From positions 248,001-312,000 of the forward strand of contig NW_026907806.1 in assembly GCF_033807575.1 (NCBI RefSeq): a DNA stretch of 64,000 nt. Direction: 5' to 3'. The translations under genes and the position numbers were made by a program. The DNA is from Cydia pomonella. Lineage: Eukaryota > Arthropoda > Insecta > Lepidoptera > Tortricidae. Positions 20,498 to 30,805 of this stretch are shown piece by piece (positions within the stretch are counted from its first letter, which is position 1; each line of letters opens with the position of its first letter). The notes under the pieces were generated by a model. It had not been told where the DNA came from. It saw only the letters and a program-made list of their open reading frames with translations, and did not search any database.

Positions 20498-20612
20498 CTC
20501 TGTTTGACCTAATGGTTGACTGGTAGAGAATGCCTTTTGGCATTAAGTTCGCCATTTGTACATTTTTCTTAATGTGTGCAATAAAGTTTAAATAAATAAA
20601 TAAATAACACGA
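20498..20612 (+). mobile_element. LINE 3' tail (sister of 11050-11198)
   Basis: GACTGGTAGAGAATGCC, TTTGGCATTAAGTTCGCC, TGCAATAAAGTTTAAATAAA and a final AAAT-type tail. The coding part is absent. Confidence 0.7.
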
Positions 20613-20613
20613 G

Positions 20614-21072
20614 AATTAGCTGTTCTCCACATAGTAGCTCGATGTTATTAAAATACTACATCTTAAAGAATGCCGCCGAACGTAGGTCCGCGACATCCAT
20701 CTCTGGGCTATAACTGCAAAAATCGAAGTTCGTCAATTGCGGGCATTATTCTCTGTCACTCTAATTATGTCTTAGTGAGAGTGAAAGAGAAAGATCCCCG
20801 CAATTTTAGAATTTCGATTTTCGCGGTTCGTCTTTGGCCTTGATGTATGTATTCATGTATGAGTATGTATGTATGTAACGCTAGAACATCCCGCATGTAA
20901 TTTAGCTGTTCTCCACATAGCAGCTCGATGTATTAAAATCCTCCATCTTATGAATGCCGGCACGTACGCGGCATCCATCTTGTTCATATCGGGTCGATTC
21001 GTATGAACGTTCGTCTTTGACTTTCATGTACATAATAATATGTATGTTTGTGAACGATAGAACATCTTAGGG
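20614..21072 (+). repeat. diverged tandem duplication
   Basis: Unit 1 (about 20614-20890) and unit 2 (about 20899-21072) share TTAGCTGTTCTCCACATAG, GCTCGATGT..TTAAAAT, ATGCCG..ACGT and CGTTCGTCTTTG. Unit 1 is longer because it carries a MITE at 20714-20826. Confidence 0.65.
20714..20826. mobile_element. foldback MITE, family J
   Basis: The left arm has AAAATCGAAGTTCG..TTGCGGG and the right arm is the complement. The arms are about 49 nt. The other copy is at 45239-45363. Unit 2 of the surrounding duplication lacks it, so it offers an empty-site comparison. Confidence 0.72.
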
Positions 21073-21224
21073 ATGTTGATCGTAGTTAAGTGTCAACCAA
21101 ACCTAGCTGCCATACCTTACCAATAAGTAAGAATGTTAATGTTTACCACACTAGGTCGTTAAGGCTTTCTTTATTTGTCAAAAACTGACGAGGAAGATGC
21201 GTTTTATCCACAAGAATGGTTTCA
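21073..21224. other. no recognisable feature
   Basis: No supported feature. Confidence 0.3.
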
Positions 21225-21625
21225 ATTTTAACTTCAACTTCAACATTTATTCAGCAAATAGGCCACAAGGGCACTTTTACACGTCAACATCGAATTTACA
21301 TACAAGCAAAAACAAGCACATCAACAATTACAAAATACAATAAACTGAAAATATTTATGCAAACTAAAGTATTATTATTACTTAGAGATGTCTCTAAATG
21401 TCGAATTACAAAAAAAAAACGCAATAATAATAATAATAATTGTTCTACATGACATTAAAGCTCTCCAAGGGGCTTCTACGTGTTGGATCTATATCCCCAG
21501 CCTATCAAAAGACCAGGATTTATAGGCCCGTGAAATCCAAGGAGATACAATAATAATAAAAAACACAAACAGATACAAAAAAATATCTAAAATTATTTAG
21601 AGGTGTATCTCTAAGTGTCAGTAAC
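21225..21625 (-). mobile_element. LINE 3' end on the minus strand
   Basis: The left edge carries TTCAAC repeats, then ACATTTATTCAGCAAATAGG and CCACAAGGGCACTTTTACAC. Its plus-strand counterpart is at 26940-27185. AATAATAAT stretches near 21425 and 21550 suggest that a second repeat is mixed in. Confidence 0.6.
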
Positions 21626-22403
21626 TAGACGTAAAATTTGAGTTGTTTCGTCATGTTGGCGGATGAAATTACTTTTTTGAATGAAAAATAATTTTGTAGC
21701 GTTTATTTGGATTCGCTTTGTGATGTATAAAGTTAATATTTTCCTCGTGCTAGTGTGGTGAAAAATTGCGTGTTTCTTTTGGGAGCAAAGTTTGTTTAAC
21801 CTTCGTGCATTGAAGCCCTCGTTTTTGCTCGGGTATCAAGCACGAGACTTAAACAATTACTTTGCCGCCTTGTTAATAACAAGAAATAACTATTTTCGTT
21901 ATAATATAAATTTCAAAGGACACTAATTATTTTTTTGTTAAGGACCTTAATCAATATTAAAAGCCTTTTTAATTCAAAATAAACTCAAGTTCTTCAAACT
22001 TTAATAAAAATAATACACCATTTATTTTAATGTCTGATATTAATAAAACAATTTTTCAATAAGTGACATCGGAACATCGATAACAATTATAAGTCTAAAG
22101 TACTTCAGAAGTTTTCAAAGTTAAAGCGTTTAATGCTGAACTTATGCCAAAGTTTGGAAGTAGGTACGTTTACATTCGTATCTGTAAACACTAGTAATAA
22201 TAAACGTAATTAGGCATTACATTTTCAATTTAGATTTATCGCCGTGGTTAGGAATATACGATCACTTTTGTTTATTGTTTATTTATTAAGTTTACAACTG
22301 TACCTTAACAGCTAAAGCCACAGCGGCACAAATTGGGAGACAGTAATACTTATACATTGAGTACAAAAGTATCTACATAATCATATTATATAATACTACT
22401 TAC
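21626..22403. other. no gene seen; probable intron
   Basis: AT-rich and without a supported frame. It lies just downstream (minus strand) of the candidate exon, so it is probably intron. Confidence 0.35.
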
Positions 22404-22644
22404 AGGCACCTCTCGCTCTATCACTCTCTTACACTCAGTCATCAGTCGTCCGGTTGCACTCACAAACAAGTCACACTCCGGGTGTGCCTCGAGCACGGAG
22501 TTGAGCAGAGCGTGCGTAGCCGTCAGTAAGTTCGGGATCGCTGACAAAACGAACAGCCCGCCGTTGTATGGAGCCAAGAGGAAGGAGCTGGTATTGTGGT
22601 GTGCCAGACCAGAGATGAGAGCAATACTCCATATGAGGTCGAAC
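22404..22644 (-). CDS. internal coding exon of an unrecognised host gene
   Basis: On the minus strand an 80-codon frame is bounded by splice signals. Upstream is a pyrimidine-rich tract ending GTAGCAG, then the exon starts with one base that completes a codon. It ends ...EREVP in phase 0 directly before GTAAGTAG. The whole stretch is GC-richer than its flanks and free of repeats. It begins FDLIWSIALISGLAHHN and continues with TSSFLLAPYNGGLFVLSA, IPNLLTATHALLNSVLEA and HPECDLFVSATGRLM. The first part is hydrophobic and helical in look. I do not recognise the family. I saw no other exon of this gene in the window, so its introns are probably long and full of the repeats described here. The plus-strand frame 22501-22710 is the shadow. 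Confidence 0.72.
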
Positions 22645-23147
22645 CTGCTACTTTACAAAAAAGAACAAAACGATTATACCTTTGTGCATTTCACTATAGA
22701 TTTAAGTTAATAAATTGCCTATTACGATAAATAAAACATTTATGAGGAATTGTTCTATATTTTTTCCATAGCAATAAAATAATAATAAGCTTCATACTAT
22801 TAATAAACCAACCGCCAAAAGTGACAATGGCGTAATGCGATTTTAAAACGGGAATAATTCTTAGATTCCCTCGCCTCCATTTCCGAACACGAAATGGCGG
22901 ACGCTTAAACAAGATGGCTGGCGCTTACGCCATTTTGCAAGATGGCGTCGCCAGCGGGCATTGTCATGAATATGCATCGGTGGAACTGAGGTGTTATTAT
23001 CATAGCTTTGAGAGCTCGTAGCTTCGTGAAGCCAGTTTAGAAATATCCCCGAGTTCCCTAGAATAATTTTTTATACTATCGTAATGATTCGTCTCGTAAT
23101 AGTTTCTCAGCAGTTCGACGGATACTGCATTCAATCGGAAAGATTGG
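22645..23147. other. no gene seen
   Basis: It begins with the acceptor tract of the exon at 22404-22644. Around 22880-22960 repeated AAGATGGC motifs occur. The remaining frames are not supported. Confidence 0.35.
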
Positions 23148-23235
23148 AAGCCTACATGCGCGTTGCCAACCCTAACCCCCTCCCGCCCCTCGTTGAGCTC
23201 TGGCAACCTTACTCACCGTCAGGAAGACAACACTA
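23148..23235 (+). repeat. repeat C fragment
   Basis: GCGCGTTGCCAACCCTAAC, CTCGTTGAGCTCTGGCAACC and TTACTCACCGTCAGGAAGAC match the middle of repeat C. Confidence 0.7.
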
Positions 23236-23454
23236 TGTTGTAGGTATACTGTACTGTAATTTTTTTTCTTTTGTTATAATAGCTTTTATTTTTGCTGCCA
23301 CTATTGACCTAGTTCGGGAGACAAAAGCTGGACCCTGGTGAAACTATTACAAACCTAATTATAAGCTTTTCTGTATCTAGCATAGTACAATATTGGCACT
23401 ATTCTGTGTTAAGTTTTTAAGTGAATAAAGATTAATTATTATTTTATAGGCTAT
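23236..23454. other. no recognisable feature
   Basis: No supported feature. Confidence 0.3.
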
Positions 23455-23458
23455 TTAA

Positions 23459-23646
23459 CCTTTTGAACGCCACTAAAGTGGTCGTGTGCTGTCGTGCCTA
23501 CCACGCCAACGACCACTAAAGAGGTCATGGCAGACGCTGTCAAAGCAATATTACTGTTGACAGATAAGGTTTAAATTCGTTTCTCAATAGTTGACATATT
23601 GGCGTGTATGCCACATTTTGATGCGAGGGAGAAAGCGTTGAAAGGG
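23459..23646. mobile_element. TTAA-flanked piggyBac-like MITE
   Basis: TTAA stands on both sides (23455-23458 and 23647-23650). The left end CCTTTTGAACGCC matches the complement of the right end, CCCTTTCAACGC. A 188-bp element without a frame. TTAA duplication and CCC/CCT ends are typical of the piggyBac superfamily. A truncated sister lies at 1267-1390. Confidence 0.75.
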
Positions 23647-23944
23647 TTAAAAAAAAGAAATATTTTTTTATGGTTTCGAACTGGTGGTTGATACGACTTT
23701 GACGTTCGTCTCAGTGATCAAGCATGAGCGATCTTCAATCGTATGCAAATAAGTTCAAAACCATTACAAGTTGGGAAATCTGAATCGATCTCCAGATCAA
23801 AAAAAAACTAGACATCGATACGAAAAACTACAAAAATCCGTCATTAAAATGAATGACGAAAACGAAATGAATGTTGATGATATTTTTTTAGCGATCGCAG
23901 GCGAGTCGCTACCAATGACGCTAGGGACCGTCAAAATTCTTTGG
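23647..23944. other. unassigned, with a small repeat fragment
   Basis: At 23675-23765 GTTTCGAACTGGTGG and ACGACTTTGACGTTCGTC resemble parts seen at 27765-27880 and 60120-60250. Confidence 0.3.
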
Positions 23945-23946
23945 TA

Positions 23947-24167
23947 CAGTCAGCATCAAATGTAGCGGATCAAACAAGGTGTCAAAAGTATCTACCATTC
24001 TTGAACAGCTTAACAAAATGTTATGGTTCTATATGTAAAACAATTAAGACGGTAAAAGATATACTTGTGAACATACATTTTAGAGATTTATCTATATTTG
24101 GAAAAGTTATCCGGAATATCAGATACTTTTGGTGCGTTGTTTCATCAGCGACTATTGATGCTGACTG
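23947..24167. mobile_element. TA-flanked MITE with about 48-bp inverted ends
   Basis: Both ends begin CAGTCAGCATCAA when read inward, and the pairing goes on to AAAAGTATCT. TA flanks both ends (23945-46 and 24168-69), as for Tc1/mariner-type elements. A single end of the family is at 34768. Confidence 0.8.
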
Positions 24168-24169
24168 TA

Positions 24170-24963
24170 CCAGAGAGCTCCTTAAATTGGACTGCCAGAA
24201 ATACCGAGAGTGAGAACGTTAGCGATAATACCTTTATAATAGGGGGGTAGCCAGAGGCACAAGGAATTATGAATGCAGGCTTTTAACAGCTCCTATAAGG
24301 GTTTGTGACATAAGTTTCTAAGTTAGTTAACGTTTTTGGAATGGCATTTGTTGCCCAGATTTTTTTTATTGTTTTGCCCCCTAGCATAATTGGTAGTGAC
24401 CCTGCCTATGAAGTTGAAGTTTTGGGTTCGAATGCTGGTAAGTATTTATCTATATGTATATCTATTACTGACCGAGCGACAAGGAAGATCTTCGTTTCAG
24501 CTTGACAAAAATGTTTTCATGTGTCTGGCTGTCCGTTTCAGTCAAGTAGCATTTATCAACCGATTCTTTTGAAATTAATTATAATATTCTTTGTTAATTT
24601 TTTCAGTTATCAGATTTTTTTAAATATGGCGGAGCTTTTTAAATAGAGCCACTTTTTTAGTATCGGAGATATTAAGACAGTCGCAGTCAAGAGTCTGTAT
24701 AATTGTCATGTGTGTTGTAACTATAGAGATGATGAAGTTATCGCCAGACCGTCGATATTATGATAAATTGTTCAATCCTCGCTGAGACCAGTCAAGCGTG
24801 TTATCTTTTCCTCGTCTACTTGTGGTGTATTGATGACTAACAGTATTTTTTTATGATATTAGTTGTTTTTGTTAATGATATTTTGCAAAATATAAGCAAA
24901 ATTATTACAAAAATAATTTCAACACATTTTGGAATCGTTTTGAATACTTCATTCCTAACATAA
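24170..24963 (+). other. unassigned; SINE-B head at 24376-24450 and a repeat fragment at 24465-24545
   Basis: 24376-24450 has TAGTGACCCTGCCTATGAAG and GGGTTCGAATGC, a decayed SINE-B head without its body. 24465-24545 starts ACCGAGCGACAAGGAAGATC, a common repeat also at 40484. There is no gene in the rest. Confidence 0.45.
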
Positions 24964-25108
24964 CTCACGCTAGAACGGCCCGGGTCAGGGCCGAGGCAAC
25001 TGATTTTCTATGACAGGTGACCGGTGATCACGTGATGATTTGTGTAGAAACGAGGTGTCGGATGCCTCGGCCCGTACCTGGACCCGGACTCGGACGTTCT
25101 AACGTGAG
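24964..25108. mobile_element. foldback MITE, GC-rich ends
   Basis: The ends CTCACGCTAGAACG and CGTTCTAACGTGAG pair, and the pairing goes on through GGGCCGAGGC..GCCTCGGCCC. It is 145 bp, with no frame. Confidence 0.75.
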
Positions 25109-26187
25109 CCATCCTTAATGCTTAATGTTTTGTAGTTACAAGTTGTTTATACACAGTGTTTTTTGTGATTTCCGTTAATTTCAAGGGTGCATCCCTGAGT
25201 TTAAATTAAGTAACTTACGGCCCTTACGAGCGTATACACTTTCCTTAGGGTCTGTTTACATGTTGATTAGTGTTTAGTACGAGTTCATACATTTGCTACT
25301 AAACGTAAGTACTATCTCGGACGATCGATGTTCGAAATGACATTGATATATCACAGTTTCCAATTGTTTAGTTGAGTTCAATGTAATGTCCGTGTTATAA
25401 CAATGCTATATGCAACATTTAATTAATTTTGATAAAAAATAAAAATAATTAAAAAATAACAACATACTTAATGTTTTTTGAGAAAATTAACTTTGCCATT
25501 TAGTTTCCTTAAACGTATTTACCGATACCCCGAAGTTAACGGAAATGAATAAAAACACGGTGTATAGGTTTAAAATGATTAGTTTGATGAAATTCAAACT
25601 TAATAATTTAAAAAAAAACCTATAAAGAAACCCCTCTTGTGTGTGCAAAATGTTCGGATACACGTTACACATTTGATTTTAATTGACTGTTGCATGTGCA
25701 TTAAATTATTTACTCAAGAAAATAAGTACATAAAACGTGGATTTTTATTCTATTTCTATTCACTTATAATTTTCATAAAGATTTAGCAGAAAGTGAGAGG
25801 TTACACTTACACGTGATAAATTGTTTACCTATAGGTAGTAATAAAATGTATAAATTTTATTAAAACTATTATCTAAACCTAGACAAACACATGTGTATAA
25901 AAACTCTAGGTCGGGTGTCGACCCCACAGGTGCGAGCGAAAGAGACGGCACTACACCACCTGACACTATGGTAGGACAGGTGCTTGCGACCGTTAATATG
26001 TTATCCCTTTTATCACCCAGCCAAGCTAATATGGACCTTATAATAAGGCAATACGGTTGAGGTAAACTGCGATTAAGATTGTCGTGTTATCTGTTAGATC
26101 ACTTGGTTAAAGAAATTTCAACTCTATTTCTAAAGATGCATGGTTGTGGTGATATAATGTAAATACGTGCCACAGAGTAAATTTAGA
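25109..26187. other. no recognisable feature
   Basis: Over 1 kb of AT-rich DNA without a supported frame or repeat. Confidence 0.4.
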
Positions 26188-26400
26188 TGTACAAAAAGTT
26201 TTGGAGACTGCAAGTTTTGAAAGTTGTTTGTATGAAGTCTTTTAAGGATTTTTTACAGGACAGATGGTTGGAAGGTAGGAAATGCCACAGACTGATTTTT
26301 AATACACTAAACATTTTACATACTGCACGTTTTGAGAGTTGGTTGTGTGAAGTTTTTAAAGGTTTTTTATAGGACAGGTGGCTGGCGCGTGCATTCAAGT
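26188..26400. repeat. diverged tandem duplication, about 120-bp period
   Basis: 26188-26280 and 26309-26400 share ACTGCA.GTTTTGA.AGTTG, GTGAAGT.TTTAA and TAGGACAGGTGGCTGG-like stretches. Both conceptual translations on the minus strand show the repeat, but I do not believe it is coding. Confidence 0.6.
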
Positions 26401-26536
26401 GTAAAAAAGGTTGGAAGGTGTCTAAGACCCTATAAACTTTGCCTTTTATTGCGTATGCGTTGTCTTGCGAGAATATGTTAGGAGATAAGAATGGTACCGT
26501 AGTTTCTATGGACTACATAATGAAACGACCTCCTTG
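26401..26536. other. no recognisable feature
   Basis: No supported feature. Confidence 0.3.
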
Positions 26537-26700
26537 CCTAGTCGGGAGTGACCCTGCCTACGAAGCTGGGTTGAAATCTCGGTAAGGGCATTTTTTGTGT
26601 TTATGATCAATATTTGTTCCGAAGTTATGGATGTTTTCGATAGAAATGGTTTCCTGCGAGTGTACATAAATACTTAAATAAATATATTTAAGTATTTAAG
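26537..26700 (+). mobile_element. SINE-B, decayed copy
   Basis: TGCCTAGTCGGGAGTGACCC and CTGCCTACGAAGC mark the head, GGTAAGGGCATTTTTTGTG the junction. The body is diverged, with AT-rich ATTTAAGTATTTAAG at the end. Confidence 0.6.
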
Positions 26701-26708
26701 TATCTAGA

Positions 26709-26830
26709 AAGCGGTGGTGGCCGAGTGGATATGACGTCCGACTTTCAATCCGGAGGTCGCGGGTTTTTGGGGGCGGAAAATCGACCTTATTAGGTCTTAT
26801 ACAGTCTCTCGGTCTCTCAGATATTTTTAC
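26709..26830 (+). mobile_element. SINE-E head joined to another repeat
   Basis: 26709-26764 is a clean tRNA-like head (TGGCCGAGTGGATATGACG with A box). It stops inside the B box, after CGCGGGTT. From 26765 the sequence GGGGGCGGAAAATCGACC continues like 112-150 near the window start. So the SINE is cut by an insertion or a rearrangement. Confidence 0.6.
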
Positions 26831-26939
26831 TTGATTTAAAAACGAAAAATTACACTTGATTGGCCGCGGTTATAGTCTCAAAACTAGATTTAAAGCACAA
26901 ATAAAGCATTTTAATTATACGGAATTTTGACTCTTAGAG

Positions 26940-27185
26940 ACTATACATCCCTAAGGATAATTTGATAAAAGTCATTTAGTTCTGATATTTAGAGATATTT
27001 ACACCTCTAAATAATTTTAGATTTTTTTTGTATCTGTTTGTTTTATTATTATTATTTTAGTTATTTTTTGTAACTGTATTTTATACTTAATTGTTGATGT
27101 GCTTGTTTTTGTTTGTATGTAGATTCCATGTTGACGTGTAAAAGTGCCCTTGTGGCCTATTTGCTGAATAAATGTTGAAGAATTC
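26940..27185 (+). mobile_element. LINE 3' end, plus strand
   Basis: It ends GTGCCCTTGTGGCCTATTTG and CTGAATAAATGTTGAAG, the complement of 21225-21445. No coding part remains. Confidence 0.65.
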
Positions 27186-27406
27186 TATACGATTAAAACC
27201 GATTTTTTTTTTGTAACTAGATGGCATAATTGAATGGGAATATATAATGCTTATATTATACTTTAATTATTACTTTTGTGCATATGCCAATGACCAGGAA
27301 AGTCGAATGTTACTTTTAGAGATTAAAAAAGCTGTAGGTGACAGATTTTATACTGAGTATAAAGTTAAAATGGCGGAGGAACGCGGTGTTGTATGAAGGT
27401 TGTTCG

Positions 27407-27550
27407 GCGAGTTCAAACTATCGTGAGACTAATTTTTCGGTTTACGCTGACGTGTATTTAGTTAGTTTATGTATAGAGTGCGAGCAGCGTTTACGCGAGT
27501 CTCGCCCGAGTGTCTAAAAACACGTGAGTTTAAACCGTAAAATTAGTTTA
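27407..27550. mobile_element. foldback MITE with 9-bp target duplication
   Basis: GGTTGTTCG stands on both sides (27398-27406 and 27551-27559). The arms ACTAATTTTTCGGTTTACGC and GTTTAAACCGTAAAATTAGT pair (27428-27461 with 27514-27547). It belongs to the family of 6421-6540. The left end has about 20 extra unpaired bases, so the duplication could be coincidence. Confidence 0.6.
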
Positions 27551-27559
27551 GGTTGTTCG

Positions 27560-28192
27560 TCTTGAATATTTACTAGTCTTTGCCTATATACCAACAGTAG
27601 AAACAAGGTAAACACGCTATACAGTTTTTGAAAGCCATAGATCTACCATAGCTACATATACCATACCATAGATACAGTTAATTAAGTAGAAACAAATATC
27701 GTAGATTTATATGAAGGGCCCGAATAACTGGCGAGCCCGGCCGATACAGATTTAAAAACTTGTTACGGTTTCCATCTTGTTTCGATACGACCTTCAACAT
27801 TGCTCACGCTGCGTCGTCGTGCGTGAGATGCGTGCCAATCATCAAGACGATCGTCTAGGTTGTCTCAAAACCAGTTCAAAACCATAAAAAATGTTGTATT
27901 TGAATCGGGTTTAGTTTCGTAAATATTGGAAAACTTTTATCTATTATCTATATATGCATGGTGGGCCCAAAGAACCTAACGTATCTAAAGTATCAACACG
28001 TAGTTTAATTAATTTATATTTGAGCTGGATTCGTGCTAAGATCTACCCATCCAGACCTTTGATAAATTACTAATTACTTTAGCTACCTAAATCACTCTAA
28101 TCCTATTAAATAATGGATAGTAAGACTAGATATCAATGGAGACCGCTTTGGGGACGGTTTTGGAGAAATAAATAGGTACTAGTTAGACTTGA
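27560..28192. other. unassigned; repeat fragment at 27765-27880
   Basis: TTTCGATACGACCTTCAAC and ATTGCTCACGCTG resemble 60150-60195. Otherwise no supported feature. Confidence 0.35.
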
Positions 28193-28550
28193 TGGACCCG
28201 GGTATGTCCTTGGACCCGGGTATATGTCCTTAAACTAAGTCCAAAAGAGAGTCCATACCTCTCTTTTGGACGTAGTTTAAGGACATACCACCACGACCAG
28301 TTTGGCCCAGTGGGTAGTGACCCTACCTACGAAACCGATGATGAGCAAAGATATTTGTTCCTGAGTCATGAGTGTTTTCTATGTATTTAAGTATTTATAA
28401 ATATTTATATATTATATATATCGTTGTCTAAGTACCCTCAACACAAGCCTTATAGAGCTTACTCTGGGACTTGGTAAATTTGTGTAATAATGTCCTATAA
28501 ACTTTATTCATATTTATTTTATTTATTTATTTATACCCGGGTCCAATCCA
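28193..28550. mobile_element. palindromic element interrupted by SINE-B
   Basis: 28223-28251 and 28259-28287 are arms with one mismatch and a 7-nt loop (TCCATAC). The outer CCCGGGT motifs at 28195 and 28536 pair too once the SINE is removed. The same half-sequence is at 37-98. Confidence 0.72.
28290..28532 (+). mobile_element. SINE-B, inserted in the palindrome
   Basis: The head has GGCCCAGTGGGTAGTGACCC and CCTACGAAACCGATG; the body has TTGTTCCTGAGTCATGAGTG and a TCGTTGTCTAAGTACCCTCA block; the tail is TTTATTTATTTA. ATACC stands on both sides (28285-28289, 28533-28537). The usual B box region is deleted after ACCGATG. Confidence 0.75.
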
Positions 28551-29351
28551 CCAAAGAGTCATTTAATTGCAATAACACACTATATTATCAAGATAAAGTT
28601 GAACTAGGTACTAACCAAATAAGTAACCCTTTCACTGCCTAGATCTACCCTGTAGTATCTATCCACGAATGTATATTAGTCACTAAGAGAACCACTGGCT
28701 CATCGACACACCCACTACGCAAGTACGCGTCCAGCTCCTTCCGCCACAGATCATAGACTAACGGCTGACAGCTACTTCGTCACTGGTGTACATGAGACAA
28801 TGTATATGTATATCTAGGATACACAAACACTATATACCCCAACCCCAAAAAGAGCGCCATGATCCCTAAAATAGCAAAATAAATAGAAAATAGCCATCAC
28901 CCAAATAAAACAATCCAAAACCTCATAAAAATCAAGCCGAATTATGCCACTGGAATTTTCCTTCGAGAAAAATCTATGCCAACGCGAAATCGCAAAGTTT
29001 AAACTGCGGTTCTTTTAAACAAAATAGGCTTTAAGTAGTTACAATAGGGTTGAGTTCGGTGGTTTATTTAAGATGGTAATGATTACAAATGGCGCATTGT
29101 TTGGCGCGGAAAATGGAAGTGTCAATACCAAGGGACAGATTTGGAGATCTGGCGATAAGAGCGCGCCAGAGCGAGATTTAAATAATGCGAATGGAGGATT
29201 CGAGAAAAAAAACTAAAGCTAAATTGTAACTGTTTTGGGTTAAGTAAGTCATATTGTATTAACTTATTAAGTAGGTACTCACAATGAGAATCAGAATCAA
29301 ATATTTTATTCGTGATATATTATTAAAGACTACATTTCTAGGTTTAACTAG
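28551..29351. other. no recognisable feature
   Basis: Mixed composition, no frame or repeat that I can support. Confidence 0.4.
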
Positions 29352-29636
29352 CTTCTTCTTCCTCGCGTTGTCCCAGCATTTTTGCCTTGGCCCATGGAAG
29401 ACTTGGGTCCGCTTGGCAACTAATCCCAAGAATTAACTAGTTTTCATGAAAGCGACTGCCATCTGACCTTCCAACTCAGAGGGTGAACTAAGATTTAATC
29501 CGATTTCCCCATGATATACATAAGTAACATAAGTTTCGAAAAACTCATTGGTACGAGCCGGGTTAGGAACTACTTTGAAGTTTGAACCCGAAACCTTCAG
29601 ATTGAAAGTCGTTCTTACCGCTAGGTCATTAGCCAT
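29352..29636 (-). mobile_element. SINE-A, minus strand
   Basis: The tail CTTCTTCCTCGCGTTGTCCC is at the left and the head with TTACCGCTAGGTCATTAGCC at the right. Some 18 extra bases break the head near 29563-29580. The 71-codon frame here is a shadow. Confidence 0.8.
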
Positions 29637-30474
29637 TTCTAGGTTCAACTCTAATTACCTACTATTTATATATTTTTTTATTTAGTTTTTTAAGTTAAGT
29701 ACGCGTATATTGCTGGTGTGTGATGAATTCTTTATTACCTAAGTATTATTTTCTTTAGTTCCATATTGTATATATTCCTCGAAGTATTCCTAGTATCGGA
29801 GATCAATAAAATGAAAATTATACCTATCGGTATTAAATTATCGGAAGTACCTAAACTACAAGATCAGAATTTATTTTCAAATTTTCAACTTCCGTTGAGA
29901 TAATAACCCTTGACTGAACACATTCACTGCCGTATGTGTGTTCATTATATACCTACTAAAAACGGGGCACCCGGCAACGAAAATGTTAAAGCAATAGCTA
30001 AGGATGCATTCAGGATCAGTAACAGCAAATAACCTTAAAAATGTAAATCAGTGTGCGAAAAAAATCTAATCAACAATGCAGCGACATTTTAGCGGCGTCG
30101 GCTCCGCTCCGCCGCGCGCGCGTCACATCGCGAAAGTGTACGTCCAATCTGCTAAAATACACATTAAACAAATTATACCAGCTTCGAGACTAGGCCACAA
30201 AACGTAGCTTGTGAGGTATACAGGGTATCTCATGCAATTGGGGGAAGTAAAGAGTCACAAGCTGTAAAGTTATTGTTCTTAAAAACTGTAAAATGAACTG
30301 TCGCTTGTGGTGTTTCCAGATCAAATACGATATTCAAACGTTCAAACGTTCGTTTGTATGATTTTATATGACATACATACGTTTTTTATCAATTTTCTAT
30401 AAAGAAAAGTTACTGCTGTATGTTATTGCATAATTTCTATAGTAATCTAAATTGTATTTTATTATTATTATTTA
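29637..30474. other. no gene; GC-rich island at 30085-30130
   Basis: Mostly AT-rich. At 30085-30130 CGGCTCCGCTCCGCCGCGCG stands out, but I see no promoter order or frame. Confidence 0.35.
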
Positions 30475-30680
30475 ATGCATGTTAATTATAAGATGCAATG
30501 TTTTGAAAAGATGTGTCCTGCGGAGTTTCTTGCCGGTCCATATTGGGATACCCTCCTCCAGGGGGATTTAAATCTTCTCGGGTCAGAGGTGTAGGGTTAG
30601 AGCCGGTGTAGCTTTATTTGACGTCCATAAGCGCATTGTAATATGCCTACTTGAATAATAAACTATCTTTATCCTTTATC
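30475..30680 (+). mobile_element. LINE 3' untranslated end with TTTATC tail
   Basis: GAGTTTCTTGCCGGTCC, GACGTCCATAAGCGC, CCTACTTGAATAATAAAC and TTTATCCTTTATC. A common lepidopteran LINE 3' end; related to the ends at 33860 and 53690. Confidence 0.65.
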
Positions 30681-30805
30681 AAAAAACGAACACCCTCCTG
30701 TCTTAAACAACGCACTTGCAACTCCAATGCTGTTGTGGGTGTCCATGGGAAATTCCAATCGCTTACCATCAGGCGATTCGTGTGCTCGTTTGCCTCTTAC
30801 GTGAT
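30681..30805 (-). repeat. repeat D fragment, minus strand
   Basis: AACGCACTTGCAACTCC, GTGTCCATGGGAAATTCC and CGCTTACCATCAGGCGATTC are the complement of 40245-40335. Confidence 0.65.
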
